The notes under the pieces were generated by a model, which ran no database searches, was not told where the DNA came from, and saw nothing but the letters and a program-made list of their open reading frames with translations. This document shows, in pieces, positions 1-60,402 of a DNA stretch of 64,000 nt. The translations under genes were made by a program, and so were the position numbers. The first letter of the stretch is position 1. Each line of letters begins with the position of its first letter. Source of the stretch: Macrobrachium rosenbergii. Lineage: Eukaryota; Arthropoda; Malacostraca; Decapoda; Palaemonidae. Where the stretch lies: the NCBI RefSeq assembly GCF_040412425.1, contig NC_089744.1:27115001-27179000 (forward strand), in the 5' to 3' direction.

Positions 1-87
1 CTGTGTTTTCTGATGTGTTTTCTTTCAGATTTCTCATGTGTTGTGAAGTATGACGAGGTGGTTTTGTAGTATGTATGCTTTTGTACA

Positions 88-372
88 GTTAAGTATATCT
101 TAGTTTAACCAGACCAGTGAGCTGGTTAACAGCTCCCCTAGGGCTGGCCCGAAGGATTAGATTTATTTTACATGGCTAAGAACCAACTGGTTACCGAGCA
201 ACGGGACCTACAGCTTATTGTGGAATCCGAACCATATATTGACGAGAAATTAATTTCTATCACCAGAAATAAATTCCTCTAATTCTTCATTGGCTGCTCA
301 GATAGTCGAACGCTGGGCCAACAGCGTGCTAGCCAAAAGCCCTACCCAGCCCACCAATGAAGAACTATGCTT
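88..372 (-). mobile_element. tRNA-derived SINE, copy 1
   Basis: About 270 bp is shared with 51616-51892 in the opposite orientation. Read on the minus strand it has a tRNA-like head with a box-A-like stretch (TGGCTAGCAC) and a box-B-like stretch (GTTCGACTA). A body follows containing AATGAAGAATTAGAGGAATT, and the tail ends in ATATACTTAAC. The two copies differ by many substitutions, so both are old. No protein is encoded. Family name not recognised. Confidence 0.75.
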
Positions 373-756
373 TTTTACAATGCTTGTATATGTCTTCTTT
401 TGTGATCATCATACATGGACTGAAATAACACTAATAATGTTTATGGGAAAGTCAGGTCTTACAAAGGGTTGGTTGGTTGTGTGATAAGATAAGGTACATC
501 TTATTATAGGTTTTGTGTACACAGCTGTGTGCATTCAGGTGGACAGGAAATAAGAAAAGTTTTCTGTTCCACACGTGATTGTGTGTTGATTATTCTATCT
601 TATTCACTCAGAAGGGATAATTTGAATGAAATGCTGTCTATTGGGTCATTGCTGAGTCGGGAAGTTGGGGAAAACTCGCTGGTATGCAAGCAGTTGGCTT
701 GCCCAGGTAATTCCTTGGGTGCAGTTGCTCTCAGGTTCCAACTTGTTTTAGACTTG
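373..756. other. Unannotated intergenic stretch
   Basis: No conserved coding frame, repeat or RNA gene could be recognised. The short open frames look like chance. Confidence 0.5.
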
Positions 757-826
757 TATGGCCTAGTGGATAGCGCCCTTGCCTTCCACCTGAAAGACCT
801 GGGTTCGATCCCGACGTGATTCAGAA

Positions 827-829
<3 letters not shown>
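757..829 (+). mobile_element. tRNA-like SINE head fragment
   Basis: A good polymerase III box A (TGGCCTAGTGG, 759-769) is followed at normal spacing by a box B (GGTTCGATCCC, 802-812). The flanks do not pair into a tRNA acceptor stem and no CCA or terminator-like end is seen. It runs straight into a TA microsatellite. This is best read as the 5' head of a tRNA-derived SINE with a simple-repeat tail, not a working tRNA gene. Confidence 0.6.

Positions 830-856
<27 letters not shown>
830..856. repeat. (TA)n microsatellite, short
   Basis: About 13 uninterrupted TA units lie between the SINE head and a perfect hairpin. Confidence 0.95.
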
Positions 857-857
<1 letters not shown>

Positions 858-908
858 AACAGGACCTCATTGAAACTAGATACCAACCAGTTTCAATGAG
901 GTCCTGTT
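858..908. repeat. Perfect 20-bp inverted repeat (hairpin)
   Basis: The left arm at 858-877 (AACAGGACCTCATTGAAACT) is an exact reverse complement of 889-908, with an 11-nt loop at 878-888. TA-rich tracts lie on both sides. It could be a miniature fold-back element, an inverted duplication or a small-RNA hairpin. The sequence does not decide between them. Confidence 0.9.
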
Positions 909-949
909 AGGAATTGCTTTAATGCACATAACAATTGTGTAAGTGATAA

Positions 950-2499
<1,550 letters not shown>

Positions 2500-3502
2500 T
2501 TGAACCCCATAAACACTATGCGCAAATGATAAATAAAAAATCAGAAAATTTACGACTTATAAGGTAAGAATACCCCCCCTCCATAGCTAATACGGCAAAA
2601 TTGTAACCAGTCAATGCCCATAGGTGAAGTTATATTGGTATTTTAGGGTTCTTTTAGTGCCCTATTATTTCCTAGTCATTTTTGCATGAAAAACTCAAAA
2701 TGGTTTTTCGTGCAAAAATGGCTGGCTGGAGTCTTATTGGCAACTTATAAAATTTTACCCAACCTTCTAACGCATTGTCACATTTGCAAAGGGCACAAGA
2801 CAACAATCGAGAAATTTGGCCTAGGTGGTTCATATAGGCAAGCCTAGCCTATGTGGCCAGAAATTAAGGTTATTTTTCGGAAGACTCCAGCCACCTCCCA
2901 CATCATAATTTATATTTTTCTTGGGTAAAACACATCAAAACAACAAAATTTTTCTCAATACACACCCTTCACAAATGCTTAATAACAGAGAAAAATAATC
3001 TAATTACAACTTACAAGGTAAGACAGTACCAGCCCCCCACCCCCTCCATAGCTAATACGGCAAAATTGTAACCAGCAAACGCCCATAGGTTATGTTAGGT
3101 TGGTATTTTTAGGTTCTATTAGTGCCCTATCATTTCCTAGCCATTTTTGCATGAACACAAAATGGTTTATCATGCAAAAATGGCTAGCTGGAGTCTTCTG
3201 AGATGGCAGGCTGGAGTTTTCCAAAAAATTACCAAAAATTAATGTTATATTGATTTAGTAAGTTATTCTTAACCCTTAAGAGTTTACATATTTGTAAACA
3301 AGGTTTCCTCCCTCAGATTACAAAAAATTTACAATTGTTTTGGCTTAATCAATGTCAAGCCCCATCCCCCCCGCCCTCCATAGCTAATACAGCAAAATTG
3401 TAACCAGTAAACACCTCTAGGGTATGTTAGGTTGGTATTTTTACTTGTGTTTACTGGTTACAATTTTGCCGTACATATTAGCTATGGAGGGAGGGGGGAT
3501 GT
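2500..3502. repeat. Tandem and fold-back repeat array
   Basis: The motif CCATAGCTAATACGGCAAAA with its flanks occurs in three direct copies, starting near 2581, 3046 and 3378 (spacings about 465 and 332 bp). An inverted copy lies at about 3443-3502. The third direct copy and the inverted copy face each other and form a hairpin. Shared flanks include poly-C runs, a phrase like TTTTTGCATGAA...CATGCAAAAATGGCT, and GGAGTCTT. It is likely a non-autonomous fold-back element with internal tandem duplication. Confidence 0.75.
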
Positions 3503-5132
3503 GGCTTGCCGCAGAATGCCGGCTTAGACCTACCCCGCGTTAGGCAATTCAAGTCGTGTAGTCTTCAAAGGTCAATGGCAGTTTAGTTACAGCCGGCTGA
3601 CAAAATATTACTTTAAATTCATGTAAAGCAAGTAAAATAACATAAGAAAACGCCAATTGCCATAGTCTAGCTCACCATGGACAGCTGGCTTAGAATTACC
3701 CTTTTTTGGTCCCCTAATCCATTTTTTTTCCACTAATATGAAAAATTTATTATTTAAATTTCTCTCACAAAGTTGAAATTAGAAACAAATTCATTTTACT
3801 TTTTATTCAGCAATACAACTTACAAACTACATTTTTTTTTTTTCTAGCACTTTAACAAATTTCGAAGAGTAGGGTAAACGATCGGGCATGAGACACGTGG
3901 GTGGCAAAATTTTCCCTTTTCACTCGATATTTAATTGGGGAAATAACAAAAAAATTAAACGTTTAAGAAAACCTTTCTAAAGATTGAAGTTTCATTAACA
4001 AAATGAGCTGTAGGAAACTGCCATACGAACGAAAATAAGCATGTAAAGTCTTCGTAAAATAGATGTTTAAGGCAATTTTGAATCCAATATGGCGTCCCCC
4101 CAAATACTGAGACAAAATGAATGGCGATTGGACACTTCCTTCCCAGCGCTCATTTAACGGTGTACTGAACACTGATTGCATATATATGTAATGTTTATAG
4201 ATATTACTCAAGATTTTAGTTGTGTCAGCACTACAAAACAACATTTTGTTGCCTATACTAGTGAAAATATGAGACATGGAATTCATGTCTTGTCATGTGG
4301 TTGAACTGAATTGCATTTTTACCTTTAATCCATGGTTTTATCCTTACTGACATCACAACTGAAGCTCCACAGTGCTTATTTGATTGTAATTATGCACACT
4401 TTGTTCTTAATACCACTTAAATACGTGAGAATGTTTGTTTATAGTACTTTACTCCATCAAAGTAACGAAACTGTGTTGGGAACAATTTTCCAGCCTTACT
4501 GTACTTCTGGCTGCCACAAACATCCAAGAGCAGATGATGCATTAGTGAACTGTTTACGATAGAAATGTAGTATTTTGTTGTTAGGACTTTTAATTTATTT
4601 AAGTCCATATCACTATGTATACTTCTGAGACATGTAATGTCTACATATGAGTGTTACCACTTAGGCAAAAATGCAAGAAAGTTGAGTGTGACAATTTATC
4701 TAGAACTGGTATGAGAGGCAAGATGCCATGACATCAAAATACAGGACCGAAATAAATGTTTTAAATCCAAAATTATTACTTAACATTATATTTGTCAAAA
4801 CTTACGCTGTATATGTGATATATATATTACACTGTATGTAATATATATTAATAAATAAAAAAAGATAGGAAAACGCGAAAAATAGCTACATCATAATGTT
4901 CACAGCAAAAGCATTGAAATTTGTCTCAGGAATCTGGTTTGCTCCAACAACAAATATTTTCAAATGAATTGTAATGAACACGTAATACATTTACTGAATT
5001 TATAACCTTATTCTGGTGTTTAGCTACTAGTTATTTAAATATCTACCGCTCTGGCGTCCCGAAAATTAGCTAGAGTTCCCCGTCCAAGCCCCATAGGTGC
5101 CAGCGTTTACCACTGATGTCAAGGAAATGGTG
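3503..5132. other. Unannotated upstream stretch
   Basis: AT-rich sequence without a recognisable gene or element. The minus-strand open frame at 3963-4286 resembles no protein family I know. Confidence 0.4.
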
Positions 5133-5278
5133 TCAGTGTCTATGGGTACAAATATTTTGCAGATTTAACAAAGGAAATGGGCAGTTTGTTTACACAAGTG
5201 ACTTGGCAGATATCGAGATGGCGTCACTCGTCCATTTCTAAAGTATTTTTAGTAAAAGTTTCGAGAGCGTCATGGCCG
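5133..5278 (+). promoter_or_regulatory. Possible promoter and 5' untranslated exon of COPA
   Basis: A TCAGT initiator-like pentamer at 5133-5137 is followed by a somewhat more GC-rich stretch that ends in a strong splice donor (GCCG|GTAAGT, GT at 5279). The COPA start codon sits only 23 bases inside its exon, after an acceptor (TTTCTTTACAG) ending at 9902, so a spliced untranslated leader is expected. If this exon is used, it carries short upstream frames: one of seven codons starting at 5218, and a second ATG at 5272 that would hit a stop just after the splice. Transcript evidence is needed; a similar candidate ends at 1994. Confidence 0.3.
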
Positions 5279-5837
5279 GTAAGTTAGCTCCGCGCACAGC
5301 TAAATCTTAACAAACCTCTTTTTAATCGGAAATATGCCATTATTTTGTAATTTAGAAGAAAACTGTTACTTTAATAGGAATGTAGAGGTCTCGGGTCTCG
5401 GCGTGTTGTGTAGAGGGGGCAAAAGTGTCACTGATGCTGATGGAGACGTGTTCGAATGCATTTTCTGGAAGTGTTCAAACAGCAGAGGAATGTCGCAGTG
5501 TCTCACGTCCCAAGCGTTTACTCTATGTGATATTCTTCAAAACATGGTTCCAGACATAGTGGAACATCATATTCGTGGCAGTGGAAGCAAATGTTTTTTC
5601 TCTGCTGTGGTTGACAATTTGCATGTTGGCAGACATAGTCTAGCAAGCCTTTTGTGCTCTCTGGTTTTGGCACCTTGTGCACTGGCATTATACAAATGAA
5701 ATGACACGCAGAAAGTTGCGTTGGATTGAGAGTGCAAGTGGCAAGTGCAACCTCCTCTCGATTGAGAGTGTGAACGGCCAGCGCAACCTTCCTCCATGAA
5801 GACTAATAAGGCACTAAGAGCATTGTATGGCCATTGG

Positions 5838-5880
<43 letters not shown>

Positions 5881-6641
5881 AATAATAAGTGGAAGTAGTC
5901 TAAATCAAATAAAAGAGCCCAAGTCAAATCAAAAGTAGCCCAAAAAGTCACAAGTAGCAGATTGTGAAATCTGGTTGCCCAGAGGTGTAAAATTTAGCCC
6001 AGTTTGCAATTTGTACCCCAATCTGGCAACCCTGCGTGCGGCCTCAGGCGCTGTTGCGTTTCTGGAGGTTTGCCAAGTACCCATCCAACATAGACAATAT
6101 CCATACAATCAGCTAGGAAGGCGCGCAAATTTAAAAACTTTAGAACTTCTTATGACATGCATAACCTGTGTGAGACGACTTCTGCAACATGTCATATGAT
6201 GTGGTTGACCTTTTACGGGTTAAGTATATTCGCAGTAGCCTATGCAGTTAGACTGGAGAGAGGGAGAGAGATAATGTTTATGCAAGCCAATTTGTGGTAT
6301 TTATATTTGAGTAAAAGGTCACAGTTTATGTTCTTGGAGATAATTCCAATGAGAGTATTACAGATGAAAAACCAATAAATTTTCCATAATCCTTTGGTAA
6401 ACAAGGCACGAAGGGCATCTAATTTGTTTTTTCAGAGGAGTTGAATGAAACTAATCTATCATTAAGGGAGCAGATATGTTTTACATAATGTTTATCATTT
6501 AACCTAGTTGGTGAAAAATTTCATGAAAAACTCCCAAAATTGCAGTCTTTGGTGTTGTTCAACTGAGACAGCATTAGGAGTAGGCCTTGCCCATTGGTTT
6601 ACATTTTTTACTACAGGGAAAGAGTGGATAAAACTGAAGAC
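5279..6641. other. Putative first intron, 5' part
   Basis: Contains a (TTA)n tract at about 5839-5880. The 121-codon open frame at 5334-5699 has no recognisable family signature and is not called a gene. Nothing else was seen. Confidence 0.35.
5839..5880. repeat. (TTA)n microsatellite
   Basis: About 14 TTA units. Confidence 0.95.
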
Positions 6642-7000
6642 TACAATAAACCCCTGTATTCGCGGGGGATGCGTACCGCAACCCCCCCCCCCGCAAATAG
6701 CTAAAATCCGTGAAACTTAAAATCCTTCTAAAAATACTTAGTACTGCCTTTTTTGATAGTTTAAACACAAAAAAAAACCTGTAAAAATGCTTATACCTGA
6801 GTATTTTAATAGTTTTATCACAAAAAGTGCATTTAGTCATGAAAATTATATGAAAATACAGTAATTAGTGAATATTTCTCAGTGAAAAATACCGCAAATG
6901 GGCGAATTTTCCTTGAATAATGGGTATATACATTCCACAGAGAAATCCGTGAATACGAGTCTGCGAATAGTGAGACCGCGAATAGGGAGGGTTCACTGTA
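6642..7000 (+). mobile_element. 359-bp MITE, copy A (pogo/Tigger-like ends)
   Basis: Terminal inverted repeats begin TACAATAAACCCCTGTATTC and end in GGGAGGGTTCACTGTA, with TA at each edge. The body matches 14932-15290 in reverse orientation over its whole length. It has no coding capacity and holds a long poly-C run near 6685. TA targets and CAGT-type ends fit the Tc1/mariner-pogo superfamily (inference). Confidence 0.85.
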
Positions 7001-7539
7001 CTGCCGTGCCCCTTGGTACCTTAAGGCTATTGCAAAAGTTACCATTATTTGTTAGGTTAGGTGAGGCAGTTTGTCAAACCATTTGCCAAAGTCGGAGTGT
7101 AGGCAATCTTGGTAGGTAAGTTAATTAAGAATTGGGAATAAGGGACACTAGGTTTGGAATTATATTATCAAGGTACAGTTACACTGAGTCACTAAGGTAC
7201 ATAAATGTAGGATGTGACAAAGCTGTTTTGAATTGGCGCCCCTCATCCTTAGTAACAGTTATTTGTGGCAAAATCCAATTTTTTATGTCTTAAAATGCCA
7301 TTTGTTTAACTGTGGTGGCAGTGGTTAGGATTTTAAGATAATTGCTGAGTAAATTTATCAAGAATCAGGAATTATTACAAATTACATTGCGACTAGAACA
7401 TCATAGGCTGTGATGATGTATTTTTTCTTATGTTCCTGGTACAGATTACCTGTCATTTTTCATAAATTAGCTAGAAGAGGGTTTTTCTACTCATTCAGCT
7501 CATAGAGACAAAATCGTTCAAATGAATATTACACCATTT
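7001..7539. other. Unannotated putative intron sequence
   Basis: No recognisable element or exon. Confidence 0.4.
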
Positions 7540-9160
7540 TTGTTGAGTCTGGCTTTGCTGCGAATAGAACTTACCATACAGCCGTGAGAAATTACAATAA
7601 TTCCTTGAAGAGGAAACTTGAAGGAATTACTCAGCCTCATCTATGGTGGACCGAATTGGCATCATCTATTTTTGGGTCAGGCTTGTTTTCCATTCCACTT
7701 CTACTAACAGATGATGGAAAATCTTGATGTCGTCGTAGTATCTACGGATGAGTGGAAGCATAGTAATACAGTGCCTGTTTCAAAGAGTGGTATATCTGTA
7801 GACCCCAGCAACTACAGCCCAATCTCTGTTCTCCCTGTGCTCACCAAAGTTGCTGAAATACTTATATTTAAGCCACTATATAAGTATATGGAATCTAAAG
7901 GATTGTTAGCTGATGGTTAATATGCATACAGGAAGCAGTTAGGTACCTGTGATGCTCTTTTAGACTTGACAAGCCATTTGAAAAGGAACCTTTATAAGGG
8001 TTTTGAATGCAGAGTAATTCAAATAGATTTTAGTGCTGCTTTTGATTTAGTAAATCACAAGACACTTAAACTTCAGAATCTTGGTGTGGGTGGTCAAGTT
8101 ATCAGGATACTTCAAAATTTCATTACAGGTCGGCAGCAGCGAGTTGCTGTGGATGGGATCTTTATTGAACCAAGAGTCCAAGACCTATTGTGTCTGGAGT
8201 TCCACCGGGCAGTGTTCTTGGTCCGCTGTTATTTTTAGTGTATACAAGTGATATGGTTGTTGGCCTGGAAAACAAGATTGTTCAGTATGCCGATGATGCA
8301 ACACTTGTGGGTGTAGTAAAGTCTCCATTTATGAGAAATGAAGCTGTCCTCAGCCTCAATCGTGACATGGACTGGATCAAGGAATGTTGTAGTTGGTGAG
8401 GTATGAGGCTGAACTCCACTAAAACGAAAACACTGTTGATTAGTAGATCTCTTACAGATTTCCCACCCCATCCTCCCCTTTCAGGTGGATGAAACCTTGC
8501 TGAATGAGTGTGAAGCTTTAACTATTCTAGGTGTAACTTTTGACTCACATCTAACTTTTGAGAAACATATGATGAAAGTTTCAGCAAATACTGCACGAAA
8601 GTTAGGTATTGTTCGTAAAGCTTCATACAGTATATTTATAACAGTGATAAAACCAGTGCAGCCTGTTGGAGTTCATTTGTACTTACTTTACCGGAATACT
8701 GTTCTCCGGTGTGGATGTCTGCTTCTGCCAGAGTTTTATCTATTTTAGATAGAGTGGTTCATGGTGGTACATTTGTTTACTAATACTAGCACTTATGATG
8801 TGGACCATTGACGGATGGTCTTGTTTGTCACTTTTTCTTAAGTTGTATTTCAACAGAGGTCTTTCACATTCGTAATTGACCCCTGATCCCCTTTATCTGC
8901 TGAGAGCAACCAGGTTCGCTGAACAGCAACACCAATATGCAGTAAATGTGCCTTGCTGCCGAACTTCTCAGTTCCAGAGGTCCTTTATTCCTCACACCGT
9001 TGGACTGTGGAACAGCCTCCCAGAGAATGTCATGCAATTGGAACTTCAGAAGTTCAATTGAAAATGCAGTGCATCACTACCCTTATACAATTCTTCTTGC
9101 AATTTGATACATTTTTATCTTTTAATTTAATCAACTGTATTTTTATTTTTTAATAAATGG
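7540..9160 (+). mobile_element. Degraded LINE with reverse transcriptase remnants (Jockey/CR1-like)
   Basis: Frame-shifted pieces of one non-LTR reverse transcriptase read in order. A linker resembling the region before RT lies at 7540-7700. The VPVSKSG...NYSPISVLPVL block is at 7711-7920. The IDFSAAFDLVNH catalytic block is at 7966-8170, SGVPPGSVLGPLLF at about 8190 and the YADDATL active-site box near 8287. LGVTFDSHLTFEKH follows at 8485-8640, then the C-terminal RSFIPHTVGLWNSLPENV block near 8976-9035. At least four frame changes and stops make it inactive. No 5' endonuclease region was seen, so it is 5'-truncated, as is common for LINEs. A trinucleotide microsatellite lies about 140 bp downstream. 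Clade assignment is inference. Confidence 0.85.
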
Positions 9161-9299
9161 TAGTATCTATTCTTTCTTATTTCCCTTTACTTCCTCTCCC
9201 TAATGAACATCATATTCTTTGGAAGCTTGAATTTCAAGCCAGTGGCCCCTGTGTTCTTGTTTCATATGAATAGGTTTCATCTACTGAATAATAATGAAT

Positions 9300-9300
9300 G

Positions 9301-9342
<42 letters not shown>
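9300..9342. repeat. (ATA)n microsatellite
   Basis: About 14 ATA units downstream of the LINE remnant, perhaps derived from its tail. Confidence 0.95.
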
Positions 9343-9346
<4 letters not shown>

Positions 9347-9910
9347 TTTGGGAGAGTTGGAGGTGTTATATCATTAGTATTGTGCTTTCTAGAAGTGGTA
9401 GAGTAGCTTGTAACCATGTAAGTAAGGTAATGCTTAATTTCTGTAGTTCTGCTGTCCTAAAGCTTTTGAGTATCAGTGGGCAAAATGGCTTGATATGTGT
9501 GTTGTAAATAGGCATATGTTCCAAAGTTTGATATTTGGTTTTCACAAAAGGATGGGTGCATATGATTGATGGTTTATGTCGTTGCGTCCAGTTCTCCAGT
9601 GATAAACAAAAATCAACAGATTCTGGTCATGAAATTTCTATGAAGTGTCTTGACTTTGCTGCTATGTTTAATGTTGTTAGTTGTAGATCAGAAGCACTCA
9701 AGCTTAAATCATTTTTATGATAATCATTGAATTTTTAACAAGTCGGTTGGAGAGAGTATTTATGTAGTTAGGTACACCTAACAGTAAAAAGGGAATTTTC
9801 TGTTCATCCAAGTAACATTTTTGGCCCACTGATATATGTCTTGTAGATTACTGTGATTTTAAATATCACTTGGAAGTTTACATAAGTTTTCTTTCTTTAC
9901 AGAGTTGTGA

Positions 9911-58425
<48,515 letters not shown>

Positions 58426-60060
58426 GTATGGGAATATTTAAAGCTATATTTTGACAGCTTTTTGCCCGTAGTAGATAGACAAATATTCAAAGGACTCGCT
58501 TGCAAAGATTAGAAATGTGCTTGTGCATACAGATGTAGCTAAAGATGAGGTGGACGCAAATATTTCTTTATTACTGTGTACATATTTTTTACAAGACTTG
58601 GTCATATTTTTTGGATTCTGTCAGGGCTTGTCTGAACTAGTTGTTTCAAATAAGAATTTTGAGAGTTAAGGGAAGTCAAAATTGGAAATGAATTGAAGAA
58701 ATGCATGAAAAGTAGATAGCATAAAGTAACCAAGCTAGGGAGTGAATTGAACACTGTAAACACTACTGCCTTTATTTTTTAGGTAAACACCTATATAACG
58801 GGCCTTTTGAATGTAGGATTAGTGACTGGTAAAGGAAAGGAGTAATATGTGATGAGAAAAAATAATGAAAATTTAATGGTAGTAATGTTCAGTGGTGAAG
58901 GTGACGAACATGAAATCATCTAACAAGGCTTACTTTAAAAATAAGAAGTATTGTGATGAATTGAGAGGTCATTGGAAGTAGCAAGTCTAGGATGTGGAAT
59001 GATAAAGTTGTGGATTTGTGACTGAATACGTTAACAACCTAAGTGAGTTGTTCAGAAGGGAATAAGGAAACTTTAAGAAGAATGGGAGAGAAGAGAGATC
59101 CCTTGAAGATTTGCTAGATGTACCAACTCAAGTGAGAGAATGGGTAGATTAGCCATTGAGTAGGGGAATGTTTGTGGAAGTCTTTAGTTTTAGGAAAGAA
59201 ATGTGGTGAGGTAGATCTTGCACACTGCAAATAAAAGTCCACTGATTTTGAATATCAACAGTTTTTCAAGAAGTGAGAGGAATTTCATACATAAAGCAGC
59301 AGAAGTGTATCTTAGTGAGGACTAGAAAATCTTAGATCAAAGTCTGTAAGTTTGTTCCAGTAATCATGTTTCATATCAAGACTCTTCATAAGAAATCCTT
59401 ACAGAAATAAGTAGTGAGAGAAGATGATAGACTTTAATTAAGGGGATATGATAAAACAGTTAGAATCAGGAAGCAAAAGGAGAGAAATACAAGGTGTGGT
59501 CAAGACAGTTCATTATTAAAGTGGAACAGATAGGTTGTAAATGATTTTTGACGGAAGGAATGAGTACAAAGATCCAGTGTGAAAGACAAAGGCAATAAGG
59601 AGTTGGGCACTGAGTGATAGTATATTATTTTTCAATATTAGTTTTAACAGACCCCTGAAACACATTTCAGGGCTCTCACAGGTTGGCACACAAGACTTAT
59701 TAAATGAATGGTGAACTGAGCAAGACAAAGTTGACAAAGTAGGTGGGAATAGACTTAAAAAATATTGATATTTGAAGTACACAAAGCAGTGCAGTTAGGG
59801 GCTGAAGGAAATATTGATAATATTTGAAGTACACAAAGCAGGGCAGTTAGGGGCTGAAGGGACTCTGCAGGGAACTTCAACTACTACTTATGCTTGGCAC
59901 ATAGGTAGTACCTTGTATGGGGCAGTGTTGGTATAGAAATTGGAGATTTACTAGACACACTAATACTAATTGAGAAGTGAAAAGAGCTGTTATTGGAGCA
60001 AGGGCAGCAGCAATGAGAGGACTGTTAAAAGTTTGGACACAGCCTGATTAACCTAATTAA
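58426..60060 (+). other. COPA: COPA intron 19, visible 5' part
   Basis: No exon-like homology. Contains a minus-strand SINE-like fragment (59795-59935) with a 52-bp local duplication. The intron continues into the DIRS-like element and leaves the window. Confidence 0.6.
59770..59935 (-). repeat. SINE-like repeat fragment with 52-bp duplication
   Basis: CAGTTAGGGGCTGAAGG occurs at 59792 and 59844. The second unit continues as GGGACTCTGCAGGGAAC and CTTGGCACATAGGTAGTACC, which reads as a degraded reverse copy of the repeat at 46625. Confidence 0.6.
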
Positions 60061-60064
60061 AATT

Positions 60065-60230
60065 GAATTTTATATAGGTAACTTTAGCAAGTAATTACAT
60101 AGCTATTGGTTCCTAACCTATGGCAGCTTAAAAATTCAAAGTTCGCATGGCGGCACTTCTATCGTTTGTGTATAGGTGACAAGGTCCCGCCCACTATCTG
60201 GGATTTTGAGGAACAACTCAGCAGAGCTCA
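60065..60230 (+). repeat. Left terminal repeat of DIRS-like copy 2
   Basis: Aligns by eye with 26490-26655: shared TAATTACATAGCTAT-like start, GGCAGCT, GGCACTTCTATC for TAGTGCTACTTTTG, and GAGGAACAACTCAGC for GAGGAACCACCTCAGC. More diverged than the repeats of copy 1. Confidence 0.6.
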
Positions 60231-60402
60231 ATTCATTTCCTGCCGGCTTCCGATCAACATCGGGAGTTTTTCTGCAGCTACTGCATTGCTTTTTTGGATA
60301 TTTTTTTGCCCGGTCTTGGTGAAGTATTCAGAATTTGTTGTTGTGGCTTTCAGTCATTGGTGGATTGATTTTTTGTTAACTTTAGGAATTTCTTTAGTTA
60401 AC

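Noticed and set aside
757..829. A functional tRNA gene
   Set aside because: Boxes A and B are good, but the ends do not form an acceptor stem and it runs into a microsatellite, as SINE heads do.
5334..5699. A 121-codon open frame after the candidate first exon
   Set aside because: No recognisable domain, no splice context and no homologue that I know. The length is within chance for this sequence.
58426..58512. COPA exon 19 continuing past 58425
   Set aside because: [11 protein letters not shown] is not alpha-COP sequence and a good donor (GAG|GTATGG) sits exactly where homology ends.
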